Source of the DNA: Paenibacillus jilunlii
GTDB lineage: Bacteria > Bacillota > Bacilli > Paenibacillales > Paenibacillaceae
DNA length: 64,000 nucleotides
Assembly (NCBI RefSeq): GCF_900102965.1
Contig: NZ_FNGM01000011.1
Location: 171,375 to 235,374 of the forward strand
Reading direction: 5' to 3'
The position numbers were made by a program, and so were the translations under genes. Below, piece by piece: positions 1-8,784 of this stretch; the stretch's first letter is position 1; each line of letters begins with the position of its first letter. Under the pieces are notes generated by a model, which saw only the letters and a program-made list of their open reading frames with translations, did not search any database and had not been told where the DNA came from.

Positions 1-626
1 CCGCCCGCGGCGCTTCAGCAACGGCACTTTTGCCGTTGTTTCGGAGCAATTCCGCCCGCGGCGCTTCAACAGCGGCACTTTTGCCGTTGTTGATATACAC
101 CGTCCCCCACGGGCAGTGCAGGCGACTTGGATTTCAGTCTAGCGTTACCTTGAGAACGACTCCCCATGAATCCTACGGCAGCTCCAAGTGGAAAATGGGT
201 AACTAATTTGCTTGCTCGTCCTGTTCTCCGCAGGTGAAGTGGAAAAAGGTACACTAATTCAGCTCATTTCGCCATTGGACGAGGAATATAAACCCATTAG
301 GTTTCCTTTTTCCATTTAATTCTCAGGATTGTTGAATTTCGGGAGAAATAAGCTCCCTTTTTCCAACTAGCGCTTGCGAAGAGGCCGGTGAGCAAGCGCT
401 AGTTGGAATGAGGAGATCAGACTGATCCCTCAACTTAATAGTTTACAAGATAAGAGCAAACCAGCCCGCAGGCCTTCTACAACGGTATTTCTGCCGTTGC
501 TGATCCAAAAAAGCCAGGCCGCGTATACACGGGTTCCCTCCCTATATACGCGACCTGCCTCTATTCACGGGTCCCTCCCTGTATACGCGGCCTGGCTTCT
601 ATTCATCTGCCGGCTGGGCGGGCAGC
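1..626. repeat. Repeat-rich intergenic region
   Basis: I see no credible gene here. The first 95 bases carry two copies of a short hairpin unit that reads roughly CGGCACTTTTGCCGTTGTT, and a third variant lies near 480-500. Positions 234-369 hold one copy, in reverse orientation, of a dispersed element that recurs at 56853-57000. A perfect 17-bp inverted repeat occupies 361-408. Near 515-600 a short phrase about 'tatacgcg..cctg' occurs three times. The small ORF that could be read at 66-254 crosses these repeats and is not supported. Confidence 0.7.
361..408. repeat. Perfect 17-bp inverted repeat
   Basis: Arms at 361-377 (TTCCAACTAGCGCTTGC) and 392-408 are exact reverse complements around a 14-base loop. 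No T-run follows on either strand, so this is not a classical terminator. It sits at the edge of the dispersed GGAAAAAG/CTTTTTCC element. It could be a cruciform, a protein-binding palindrome or part of a mobile repeat; the function is unknown. Confidence 0.8.
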
Positions 627-1625
627 TTACTTGACGGCCGCGAACATCGTCACTCCGCCGGGCTCCGGCTCGATGACTTCCGCCCGCTCCCGGCGCACCA
701 GCTCGGCCAGATGCGCCAGCGTCTCGCTCATCGCGAACCGCATCTGGTGCGCGCTGGACACGCGGCTGCGGAACAGCGCTTCGCATACCGCGAAGCCGCT
801 GAGCGGGCCGCCCGCGAGCAGAGCGGCTGCCTGATCCAGCCGCTCTTCGTGATGGCGCAGCAGGCTGTCCGCCCGCTCCGTGAAGCCCGTGAACGGTTCC
901 CGGTGTCCCGGGAACGCCCGGGTCACCCGGAGGCTGCGCAGCTCGCGCAGCCCCTCCATGAAGGTGCGCAGCGGCTGCGGATCGCTGCCCGGCTGCAGAC
1001 TGACGTTGGGCGAGATCTGCGGCAGCACTGCATCGCCGCAGAGAATCTGCCCGCTGCCGCCGTGATAAAAGGACAAATGCCCCGGCGCATGTCCGCCGGT
1101 TACCAGCGGCTGCCATTTGCGGTTGCCCATGATGAACGGCTCCGCCGCGTTGATATAGGCCACCTCCGGCTGCGGAGTGACCTGGGGCAGGAAGCGCTCC
1201 AGATGCTCCCTGATCCCCTGCACCCAATCCTCCGGCATGCCGTAGCGGAGGAAGAACAGCGGCAGCGCTTCATTCAGAATCGCCTCCGCTCCCCAGGTCA
1301 GCCGGGCTTCGTCATGGGCCCGTTCCGACATCCAGACCTTGCCGCCGCTGCGGGATTGCAGCCAGCCGGCAAGACCGTAATGGTCCGGATGATGATGCGT
1401 AACCACGATATCCCGGATTGCGCTCCAGGAATAGTCCAGTTCCTGAAGCACAACTTCCCATGCCGCTTCCGCCTCAGGCGTGTGGGGCCCAGGGTCAATC
1501 ACCGTAAGCTGTCCGTTCCGGTCAGGCAGAATATAGCTGTTCACCTGGCGCAGCGGTGGGTCCATCGGAACAGACACCTGAATGATGCCGCCTTCCCATG
1601 TAATCAGGTCTGCCTTTGACATCAT
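627..1625 (-). CDS. MBL-fold metallo-hydrolase
   Basis: A metallo-beta-lactamase superfamily hydrolase of 332 residues. The metal-binding signature HHHPDH (HxHxDH type) is followed by a GHAPGHLSFY histidine, a CGDAVL aspartate region and a late FPGHREPF histidine, in the usual order for this fold. The chosen ATG at 1625 (a second ATG follows at once) has a strong GGGAGGGGGG ribosome site; the longer reading from 1679 would overlap the upstream gene region without a ribosome site. It lies 40 bases downstream of a methyltransferase and is probably cotranscribed with it. The substrate cannot be told; glyoxalase II-like or lactonase-like members share these motifs. Confidence 0.85.
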   Translation of the reverse strand: MMSKADLITWEGGIIQVSVPMDPPLRQVNSYILPDRNGQLTVIDPGPHTPEAEAAWEVVLQELDYSWSAIRDIVVTHHHPDHYGLAGWLQSRSGGKVWMSERAHDEARLTWGAEAILNEALPLFFLRYGMPEDWVQGIREHLERFLPQVTPQPEVAYINAAEPFIMGNRKWQPLVTGGHAPGHLSFYHGGSGQILCGDAVLPQISPNVSLQPGSDPQPLRTFMEGLRELRSLRVTRAFPGHREPFTGFTERADSLLRHHEERLDQAAALLAGGPLSGFAVCEALFRSRVSSAHQMRFAMSETLAHLAELVRRERAEVIEPEPGGVTMFAAVK

Positions 1626-1665
1626 GCCGTCCCCCCCTCCCTTGAATCTTCTCCCCGATACCATC

Positions 1666-2400
1666 TTAGGGACGCACACCCGTAAAGATCATCCGCCGTG
1701 AATTTTCCGCCTCATACTCATCTTCCTCATAACTGCCGTGCACAGCTTCCAGCTGAAGGCCTGCAGCGGCAATCATCTCGCGGAATTTCTCCAGCGGATA
1801 CAGCTTGACCCGCTCATGATATTTGCGGGGGGCACCGCCTGACTTCGAGGTCAGGATGATGTCCTTCTTGACATAGCCATCCTCAATCCGCCGCGACTCA
1901 TCAATCAGGGTGTCCCCGTCCTCACGGACAGAGTGTGGAACCAGATGGCGGATCACATGGGCCGGATTCAAAAAATCAACAATGAACTTGCCGCCCGGCA
2001 CCAGCATGCGGTGAATTTCCCGCAGCACCTTGATCTGCTCCTCATCCTCTTCAAAATATCCAAACGAAGTAAACAAATTTACCACAGCCGCAAAACCGCC
2101 CTCAAGCGGCAGCCTGCGCATATCCGAACGTATCCAGGTCACGGCTTCGGCCCCGGCCTGCGCCCGTGCTTCACGAAGCAGCGCTTCTGACAAATCCACA
2201 CCCGTAACCTCATAGCCCGCTTCCGCAAGCGCCAGGGAATGGCGGCCCATGCCGCAGCATAAGTCCAGCACTTTGGCCCCTTGCGGCAGCTCCAGCCAGC
2301 CGATCATTTTCTCCACCTCGCGCCGTGCCCCGCCGAAATCCCTGTGCCTGTAGACGATTAAATAATCCTCGCCAAAGCTATCCTCATACCATTCACCCAT
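1666..2400 (-). CDS. Class I SAM-dependent methyltransferase
   Basis: A 244-residue methyltransferase of the UbiE/Methyltransf_25 type. The SAM-binding motif I reads VLDLCCGMGRHSLALAE, followed by an acidic ribose-binding motif (VTGVDLSEA). The C-terminal half matches the substrate-domain layout of small bacterial methyltransferases. The start at 2400 is chosen because AAGGAG lies about 9 bases upstream; a longer frame to 2544 exists but its extra 48 residues look non-coding. It is followed after 40 bases by the MBL-fold hydrolase gene. The methyl acceptor is unknown. Confidence 0.85.
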   Translation of the reverse strand: MGEWYEDSFGEDYLIVYRHRDFGGARREVEKMIGWLELPQGAKVLDLCCGMGRHSLALAEAGYEVTGVDLSEALLREARAQAGAEAVTWIRSDMRRLPLEGGFAAVVNLFTSFGYFEEDEEQIKVLREIHRMLVPGGKFIVDFLNPAHVIRHLVPHSVREDGDTLIDESRRIEDGYVKKDIILTSKSGGAPRKYHERVKLYPLEKFREMIAAAGLQLEAVHGSYEEDEYEAENSRRMIFTGVRP

Positions 2401-2570
2401 GTTCCTTTCTCCTTCCGCAGCAGCGCCTGCAAGAGCCTCTCTATGTATGTAACGCGTATCCAAACTAAGCTCCCGATTTTCACGGCCATACCCCTGCTTT
2501 TTCTCCTCATGCCGGGTTTGAATATAGCACCCAATGTAACGCAATTGTACCGCCTTTTATAGGTAAACTC

Positions 2571-2619
2571 AAAAAAGAGTCGCCATTTCGCCATACTTCC
2601 CGCATCATGGCAACTCTTT
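2571..2619 (-). terminator. Rho-independent terminator for the GH13 gene
   Basis: On the minus strand AAAGAGTTGCCAT pairs with ATGGCGACTCTTT (one mismatch) and is followed by a run of T residues. It lies about 260 bases beyond the GH13 stop codon and just before the methyltransferase gene, so it would separate the two transcripts. Confidence 0.6.
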
Positions 2620-2711
2620 AGCCGCTTCTATAGAAGCTATATACATTAGCTTTACATGTTGGGGATAGTCGTCACTGCGGGGAATGTATGGATTTCCAGC
2701 CGCTGTTGTCC

Positions 2712-2753
2712 CCGGGTTTCTTGAATAAACCGTTAATTGCGGTTGAAACCCGG
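2712..2753. repeat. Nested inverted repeat without T-run
   Basis: CCGGGTTTC (2712-2720) pairs exactly with GAAACCCGG (2745-2753), and an inner AACCG (2728-2732) pairs with CGGTT (2740-2744). It lies between the GH13 stop and the terminator at 2571-2619, so it would be transcribed as a 3' UTR hairpin of the GH13 mRNA. The rest of 2620-2876 shows nothing else recognisable. Confidence 0.6.
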
Positions 2754-2876
2754 TGACTGATTATACTTCCGATGCGGGCTTTCCTGCGAAAAGCTTTCAG
2801 GCGGCGCTTCCGTCCCTACAGTTCCAACTCCCCCTCCGCAAATCCGCCGTTTTTTGTGTTTTTAAGTTCATCTTAT

Positions 2877-4568
2877 CTAGCTCTGCCGCTGCAAATAGAC
2901 TCTCGCTTCATAAGGCCGGAGCTTCAGACTCTTCAAGTCTTCCTCTTTATTCGGCGTGTAATTGGAAATCAGCAGTTCCAGCTTCTCCGGCAGAAAATCC
3001 TCCGGCAGCTCAAATACCGGCTCCCGCTCAAAAAAATTCAGGATTACCAGCAGCCGCTGCTCCTCCAGCGTGCGGGTATATGCATAAATTTCCGGGTGCT
3101 CTTCCAGCAGCAGGGTATAGTCGCCGTAGACAATGACCTGATGTTTTTTTCGCAGCTCAATCAGCTTCTTGTAGTAATGATAGATCGAATCCGGGTCCTT
3201 GACTGCACTCGCTGCGTTGATCTCCCTGGAATTGGAGTTTACCCGGATCCAGGGCACGCCTGTTGTAAACCCGCCGTTCTCCCCATCGTTCCATTGCATC
3301 GGCGTACGGGCGTTGTCCCGGCTTTTTTTATGGATCGCGGCCATGATGTCGGCTTCGGGAACGCCATTCGTACGTTTTTCTTCATAATAATTCAGCGTCT
3401 CCACATCACGGTAATCATCAATCGACTCAAAACCCGCATTCGTCATCCCGAGCTCCTCACCCTGATAGATATAAGGCGTTCCCTCCAGCATGTGAATAAA
3501 AGTAGCCAGCATTTTGGCCGAGGGGATGCGGTAATACAGATCGTTGCCGAACCGGGATACCGAGCGCGGCTGGTCATGGTTGCACAAATAGTTGGCGTTC
3601 CAGCCTTTGCCGTGCAGGACCGTCTGCCAATTGCTGATGATCTTCTTAAGCTCCAGGAGGCTCCAGGGTACCGTATCCCATTTTCCTCCGCCTGGCGCCG
3701 CGCAATCCAGATTCATATGCTCGAATTGAAAGGTCATATTCAGCTCGCGGCGTCCATCGCCGACATAATCCAGCGCCTGCTCCGGGCCCAGGCCCGAGGT
3801 TTCGCCGACCGTCATGATATCGTAAAAGTAGAGCACCTGATCGTTCAGGTTGCGCAGCAGCGTGTGTACATGCTCCAGATTGGAGAACATATCATATGCC
3901 CGCACCGTTGCCGTTCCATGGGGATTCAAGGCGTCGGGATACCCGCCCTTCTTCACAATATGGGCGATTGCATCAAACCGGAAGCCGTCGACCCCTTTTT
4001 TCAGCCACCACTGCACCATTTCATGCAGCTTGTCGATCACGGCGGGGTTTTCCCAGTTCAGGTCCGGCTGGAATTTGGAATAGAGATGCAGATAATATTC
4101 ATCCGTCTTGGGATCAAGCTCCCAGACCGAACCGCTGAAATAGGACTCCCAGTTGTTCGGCGGACCGCCGTTTTTGCCTTTTCTCCAGATGTAGTAATCC
4201 CGTTTGGGATTATCCTTCGAGCTTCTGGATTCAATAAACCAGGGATGCTGATGGGAAGTATGGTTCAGCACCAGATCCATCATCAGCTTCATTCCGCGCG
4301 AGTGCATCTCCCGCAGCAGCCGGTCAAAATCATCCATCGTCCCGAATTCCTTCATAATGTCGCAATAATCACTGATATCATAGCCGTTGTCATGATTTGG
4401 AGATTTATAGATCGGACAGATCCAGATCACATCCACGCCCAGATCCTGCAAATAATCCAGCTTGGACATAATTCCACGCAGATCTCCAATCCCGTCACCA
4501 TTGCTATCCATGAAGCTGATCGGATAAATCTGGTATACTACGCTTTCCTTCCACCATTTTGGGTTCAC
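2877..4568 (-). CDS. GH13 alpha-glucosidase
   Basis: A cytoplasmic glycoside hydrolase family 13 enzyme of 563 residues, the usual length for the oligo-1,6-glucosidase/alpha-glucosidase group, with no signal peptide. Conserved regions are visible in order: DLVLNHTS (98-105), GFRFDA with nucleophile Asp199, VGETSG with acid/base Glu256, and NHDQPR with Asp332. The residue after the nucleophile is Ala200. In this family Val at that place goes with alpha-1,6 specificity, and Ala or Thr with alpha-1,4, so a maltase-like activity is inferred. The gene stands alone, with no sugar transporter or regulator beside it. Confidence 0.9.
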   Translation of the reverse strand: MNPKWWKESVVYQIYPISFMDSNGDGIGDLRGIMSKLDYLQDLGVDVIWICPIYKSPNHDNGYDISDYCDIMKEFGTMDDFDRLLREMHSRGMKLMMDLVLNHTSHQHPWFIESRSSKDNPKRDYYIWRKGKNGGPPNNWESYFSGSVWELDPKTDEYYLHLYSKFQPDLNWENPAVIDKLHEMVQWWLKKGVDGFRFDAIAHIVKKGGYPDALNPHGTATVRAYDMFSNLEHVHTLLRNLNDQVLYFYDIMTVGETSGLGPEQALDYVGDGRRELNMTFQFEHMNLDCAAPGGGKWDTVPWSLLELKKIISNWQTVLHGKGWNANYLCNHDQPRSVSRFGNDLYYRIPSAKMLATFIHMLEGTPYIYQGEELGMTNAGFESIDDYRDVETLNYYEEKRTNGVPEADIMAAIHKKSRDNARTPMQWNDGENGGFTTGVPWIRVNSNSREINAASAVKDPDSIYHYYKKLIELRKKHQVIVYGDYTLLLEEHPEIYAYTRTLEEQRLLVILNFFEREPVFELPEDFLPEKLELLISNYTPNKEEDLKSLKLRPYEARVYLQRQS

Positions 4569-4668
4569 AAGGATTCCCTCCGCTTCTGCAATTCAGACAT
4601 TTTAGTATATCTTAACCACACTGGCGGAAGAGAATAACAAAATTTGATAATTCGCTGCTTCGCAAGCA

Positions 4669-4800
4669 TTACTCTCCTGTGTCCTCCACCGAAGCGAACT
4701 GGTACAGAATCACCTGCTTGCCATTCAGCGCAAAAACCTGGGGCGTGCGGCCGTTCAAGTTCCCCTTGAAATATTTATCTAAACGAAACCACGACCGGCA
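4669..4800 (-). pseudogene. Possible C-terminal gene remnant
   Basis: On the minus strand an open frame ending in TAA at 4669 reads protein-like sequence (LDKYFKGNLNGRTPQVF, then ALNGKQVILYQF). It has no upstream start of its own and runs back into the collagen-gene terminator at 4853-4892. This looks like the tail of a gene whose 5' part has been lost. I do not recognise the family. It could also be a chance frame; the amino-acid composition is the only evidence. Confidence 0.3.
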
Positions 4801-4852
4801 ATGTTGCATATCGGTGTCACATACGCAACGTGGTTCAGCATTTAAAACAAGG

Positions 4853-4892
4853 AAAAAGACGGGATCGCCTTCTTATAGAAGACCTCCCGTCT
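4853..4892 (-). terminator. Terminator of collagen-like gene
   Basis: On the minus strand AGACGGGA and TCCCGTCT form an 8-bp stem around a 19-base loop, followed by TTTTTCC. It begins about 25 bases after the collagen-like gene's stop codon. Confidence 0.8.
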
Positions 4893-4917
4893 CGGCATGC
4901 ATTGCTGCTCTCTGAGA

Positions 4918-6231
4918 CTAGCTTAATTGCTTGATTACAATCGACGCATTGACATTCGCCTGTGTCCCCCCGGCCAGCGTCTGCAGTGTGACAGCCGCAG
5001 CAGAGCTGTGGTTGCGCAGCGTCAGCACATCTCCCGATGACAAGGCCAAGATCGCCTGCCCGGTGTTTTGCTGAGTTCCTGCACCTGAGCCGTATACGGT
5101 ACCCGGGACCAAGGCTCCATTGACGAACAATGCGAACTGATTGGGTTCCACGCCGGATACCGAGAAATTAACCTCATAAATCCCCGCATTGGTGACTGAA
5201 ATCGTCGTTGTGCCGGGAGCATGAGTAATTCCCGGAGTCAGCAGACCGTTCGTATCAAAAGACACGTCCGCTTCAATCGGCACCACCTGGGCGCCGAGGT
5301 TATACACATAACCGAAATTGGCAATTCCGCCAGCCGCTCCGGTTGCGCCCGTTGCTCCGGCAGGCCCTGCCGCTCCGGTTGCTCCAGCGGGTCCTGCTGC
5401 TCCGGCAGGTCCGGCAGGTCCGGCAGGTCCGGCAGGTCCTGCCGCTCCTGTTGCTCCGGCGGGTCCTGCTGCTCCGGCGGGTCCAGCCGCACCCGTTGCT
5501 CCTGGTGCACCCGCTGGTCCTGCTGCTCCGGCGGGGCCCGCTGCACCCGTCGCTCCTGGTGCACCCGCTGGTCCTGCCGGACCTGTGGGTCCCGCGGGGC
5601 CGCCAGCTCCGGCTGGCCCAGCCGGCCCGGCGGGTCCGGCAGGACCCACCAGTCCGCCGATTCCCGCCGGGCCTATGGCTCCGGCGGCTCCCAGCGCTCC
5701 AGCGGCTCCCAGTGCACCGGCAGCTCCCAGTGCACCCGTTGCCCCCGCTGCACCAAGCGCACCAACAGCTCCTGCGGCGCCGAGAAGCCCGGCGGCACCA
5801 ATAGCACCCAAGCCGCCGGTTGCGCCACGCGCTCCTAACGCTCCAGCCACGCCTGCGGCGCCCAACGCTCCGGCGGCACCTACAGCCCCCAGAGCTCCAG
5901 CAGCACCCGTTGCACCTAAAGCTCCTGCTGCTCCGGCAGCACCCAAAGCTCCTGCTGCCCCGGCGGCTCCGGCGGCCCCCAGCGCTTCCACAGCACCGGC
6001 TGCACCAAGTGCTCCAGCAGCTCCCGCCGCACCCAATGCACCAAGTGGAATATTCACACGGACAATCTGCCTTTTGACGATGATTTCCTTGCAGCAGCAC
6101 TTCTTGCCATCTTCATGTTTCCGTTTTACAGGCTTCCTTTTAGGCCGTTTCTTAGGCAACTTTGGCAAAGGACATTCAAGCAGCTCCTTTTCAGGATTGG
6201 GGCATTTTTTCTTATGCTCAAGACGTCTCAT
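4918..6231 (-). CDS. BclA-like collagen-repeat surface protein
   Basis: A 437-residue protein in three parts. Residues 1-62 are Lys/Arg/Pro-rich and end in a CCCK cluster. A long Gly-X-Y region follows: first [12 protein letters not shown] triplets with almost no proline, with one Gly lost in an AGAVEALGA stretch, then GPA/GAT/GPT triplets. The last ~135 residues (from IANFGYVYN to the end) resemble the jelly-roll C-terminal domain of BclA-type exosporium proteins. The ATG at 6231 has GGAGG 8 bases upstream. Collagen-like proteins of this build form trimeric surface filaments on spores. Open frames on the opposite strand are products of the GC-rich triplet repeats. Confidence 0.85.
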   Translation of the reverse strand: MRRLEHKKKCPNPEKELLECPLPKLPKKRPKRKPVKRKHEDGKKCCCKEIIVKRQIVRVNIPLGALGAAGAAGALGAAGAVEALGAAGAAGAAGALGAAGAAGALGATGAAGALGAVGAAGALGAAGVAGALGARGATGGLGAIGAAGLLGAAGAVGALGAAGATGALGAAGALGAAGALGAAGAIGPAGIGGLVGPAGPAGPAGPAGAGGPAGPTGPAGPAGAPGATGAAGPAGAAGPAGAPGATGAAGPAGAAGPAGATGAAGPAGPAGPAGPAGAAGPAGATGAAGPAGATGATGAAGGIANFGYVYNLGAQVVPIEADVSFDTNGLLTPGITHAPGTTTISVTNAGIYEVNFSVSGVEPNQFALFVNGALVPGTVYGSGAGTQQNTGQAILALSSGDVLTLRNHSSAAAVTLQTLAGGTQANVNASIVIKQLS

Positions 6232-6270
6232 TTTCAGCACCTCCAATAGACTTGATGTATAGTACTCCAT

Positions 6271-6632
6271 TTACCTATGGGGTGCATGGACATTCGTCTT
6301 GTAGGCTGCTACTTATTTTTTGAAAAACTGGATGTTCATACTGTCTGGACAAGCAGAAATCACCTGGGAATACAACAAACTGTTCAAATGCCTGGACACA
6401 TTCCCTCCACAGCGGGCATATACTATAGATTGGACAACCCGCCCAGCCCACTCAGGATTATTTGAGCATGCACCTTGGCCAGCACATTAAATCCAATCCC
6501 TCCAGTTCTGCTGCACAGAGCATAATAGATCTTCACCGCAGGCCAAAAAGGACCGATTCTGCTGCAAATTCGCAATAGAAGGGTCCCTTGCTTTCATTAT
6601 GAATTTCTCTAAATCTTCTTCAATAGGCCTTT
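6271..6632. other. Intergenic region, no gene seen
   Basis: About 360 bases between the HAD gene and the collagen-like gene. It must contain the minus-strand promoter of the collagen-like gene, but I could not identify one with confidence. A 62-codon plus-strand frame at 6277-6465 has no ribosome site and no recognisable content. Confidence 0.5.
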
Positions 6633-7406
6633 CTACAACAGCCCCACCATTCTCAGCCCTTCATAAATCCCGTTCTCGCTGACATGCTTGGTAACATATG
6701 ACGCGGCTGCCTTCACTTCTTCCTCCGCATTACCCATCGCAACCCCATGACCGACAAAGCCCAGCATCTCCAGATCATTCAGGCCGTCACCAAACGCATA
6801 TACATCTTCCTTCTGCACGCCAAGGATTGTCATCATCTGCTGAATGCCTCCTGCCTTCGAGCCATTCCCCGGCAGCACATCCATACACAGCGGGTGCCAG
6901 CGGATAAAATTCAGATGCGGATAGGTTTCTGCATACAGGTCCTGCTCTTTCTGCCGGCAAAAAATGAGCGCCTGGTAGATTTCATGCTGCAGAAAATACT
7001 CCGCATCATGTGTCGGAAATGCCAGCTTCAGCGAACCGATGCTAGTCTTGATATACTCATGCTCCGCAACATTTACTTTCATCCCTGCTGCATCAATATA
7101 GCCCACCGGATGATCATTTTTTTGGGCAAATAAGGTAAGTTCCTGCAATGAAGGAGTGTCCAGCGGGTTGCGGTAGATCACTTCTCCTTCATAAACAACA
7201 TACTGCCCGTTGAGCGACACATACGAATGAATGTCCAGCTCTTTGCGCAAATCCTCGAACATGTACGCAGCTCTGCCCGTAGCAATTGCTACATTGTGGC
7301 CCCGTCTTTTCAGTTCGGCAATGGCTTCCTTCGTGGAAGCTGGAATTCGTTTTTCCTCGTCATAGATCGTACCGTCAATATCAAAAAAGATTGTTTTTAG
7401 GGTCAT
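6633..7406 (-). CDS. Cof-type HAD-IIB phosphatase
   Basis: A 257-residue haloacid dehalogenase-superfamily hydrolase of the Cof/YidA group. Motif I is FFDIDGT (nucleophile Asp9, acid/base Asp11), motif II a Thr in AIATGRA, and motif IV is AFGDGLNDLEML, with the large type IIB cap between motifs II and III. Members dephosphorylate sugar phosphates or nucleotide-related metabolites in the cytoplasm. The gene is monocistronic, with the nif operon terminator about 120 bases upstream. Confidence 0.9.
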   Translation of the reverse strand: MTLKTIFFDIDGTIYDEEKRIPASTKEAIAELKRRGHNVAIATGRAAYMFEDLRKELDIHSYVSLNGQYVVYEGEVIYRNPLDTPSLQELTLFAQKNDHPVGYIDAAGMKVNVAEHEYIKTSIGSLKLAFPTHDAEYFLQHEIYQALIFCRQKEQDLYAETYPHLNFIRWHPLCMDVLPGNGSKAGGIQQMMTILGVQKEDVYAFGDGLNDLEMLGFVGHGVAMGNAEEEVKAAASYVTKHVSENGIYEGLRMVGLL

Positions 7407-7527
7407 AGCCTCTCCATTCTCCTTGTTCTCTCTGCTTATTATTCCTGCTCAAGATTGTAGATGCTTGTGGTATGCGATGCAAGCTGTCTTTTTCAGAAAA
7501 TGGAGAAGTGCAGCATGATAACACAGC

Positions 7528-7584
7528 AAAAAAGCAAGCAGTACCTGCCTATCCTCCTTAAAGAAAGACAGCTGCTGCTTGCTT
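7528..7584 (-). terminator. nif operon terminator
   Basis: On the minus strand AAGCAAGCAG and CTGCTTGCTT form a perfect 10-bp stem, with further CAG/CTG pairing inside, followed by TTTT. It begins about 58 bases after the nifV stop and closes the operon. Confidence 0.8.
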
Positions 7585-7641
7585 ATCATTAACACTTCAA
7601 ATGTTCATGGTATCTTAGTCCCGGCAAGTTAAGCTTCATTC

Positions 7642-8784
7642 TTACACAGCATTCTGAGCCCGCTGCTGTTCTTCCATCAGCCACTGCACCAGCATATATT
7701 CGGGAACCGTGCCTTTGTGGGACCCGGCATATTCGCGGACCCGCACCAGAAGGCGCCCTGCGGTATCGGGTGTGATTGCCAGGCCCAACTGGTCCAGCAC
7801 ATGGGCCACACCGCCGGTGCCGGAATGCTTGCCCAATACAAAACGGTGGCTCCGGCCTACTTCTGAGGGATCAAAGGTCTGATAGGTAGCTCTCTCCTTC
7901 ATCAGCCCGTCCACATGGATTCCCGACTCATGGGTAAAAGCCAGCTGTCCCACGATCGGCTTGGCATCACCCACGCTGCGGCCGGAAGCGGCAATTACCT
8001 TGTCCGCCAAACCTTTGAGCAGATCGAATCTTATGCTACTCTCCCCGCCGTAGAGGTGGTGCCAGGCCATTGCCACTTCCTCCATGGCTGCGTTCCCGGT
8101 GCGTTCTCCGATCCCGGCAACCGTGGTGCTGGCCCAGGCAGCGCCTGCGGCAATGCCGCTCAGCGTATTCGCACAGGCCAAGCCAAAATCGTTATGGCAG
8201 TGCACCTCCAGCTCGACATCACCGGGAACTTCACCGAGCAGCGTACTTACCCGCCCGGCAATCTGTCCCGGATGATGCGCCGACACAGTATCCGCATAGC
8301 GGAACCTGCGGATGCCTTCCCTGTGCAGCGAATTCACCAGCCGGACCAGAAAACCCATATCGGCCCTTGATGAATCCTCCATGCCCACCGACACCGTCAT
8401 GCCCAGCGAAAGGGCATATTCCGCCGCACCCAGCAGTTTGTTCAGACCCTCATCCGTTGAGAGTCCCAGCTTGCCTTGCAGCTGAATCTCCGAGACAGGA
8501 ATGGACACATGACTCCAGTTGACTCCCGTTGCCCGCGCCTTGTCAATATCCCCCGGCAACGAGCGGTTCCAGGTCATCAGCTTCATCGGGAGATTCAATT
8601 CGGCAATCGCCGCAATATCCTCCTGCTCCCGCGTACCCATGGCAGGAATCCCTACCTCTGCCTGCTCAACTCCGCACTCCGACAGCAACTTTGCGATTTC
8701 CAGCTTTTCCGCCCTCGTGAATGATACTCCAGCCGCCTGTTCGCCATCCCTCAGTGTCGTGTCACAAAGCTTGAGACTTTTCAC
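7642..8784 (-). CDS. nifV: Homocitrate synthase NifV
   Basis: A 380-residue member of the DRE-TIM alpha-isopropylmalate/homocitrate synthase family. It condenses acetyl-CoA with 2-oxoglutarate to homocitrate, the organic ligand of FeMo-cofactor. LCDTTLRDGEQ near the N-terminus and the metal-binding EVHCHNDFGLA are clear, and the later ESGIHVDG motif is present. The start is a GTG at 8784 with AAGGAGG 6 bases upstream. It overlaps the hesA stop as GTGA, so translation is coupled. Last gene of the nif operon; its position next to hesA separates it from leucine-pathway paralogues. Confidence 0.95.
   Translation of the reverse strand: MKSLKLCDTTLRDGEQAAGVSFTRAEKLEIAKLLSECGVEQAEVGIPAMGTREQEDIAAIAELNLPMKLMTWNRSLPGDIDKARATGVNWSHVSIPVSEIQLQGKLGLSTDEGLNKLLGAAEYALSLGMTVSVGMEDSSRADMGFLVRLVNSLHREGIRRFRYADTVSAHHPGQIAGRVSTLLGEVPGDVELEVHCHNDFGLACANTLSGIAAGAAWASTTVAGIGERTGNAAMEEVAMAWHHLYGGESSIRFDLLKGLADKVIAASGRSVGDAKPIVGQLAFTHESGIHVDGLMKERATYQTFDPSEVGRSHRFVLGKHSGTGGVAHVLDQLGLAITPDTAGRLLVRVREYAGSHKGTVPEYMLVQWLMEEQQRAQNAV

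Noticed and set aside
2772-4637. 621-codon plus-strand frame opposite the GH13 gene
   Set aside because: It is the antisense shadow of a clear GH13 enzyme with all catalytic motifs; no ribosome site and no family content.
5318-6262. Plus-strand Pro/Ala-rich frame and further long frames across the collagen gene
   Set aside because: Produced by the GC-rich Gly-X-Y triplets of the minus-strand collagen-like gene.
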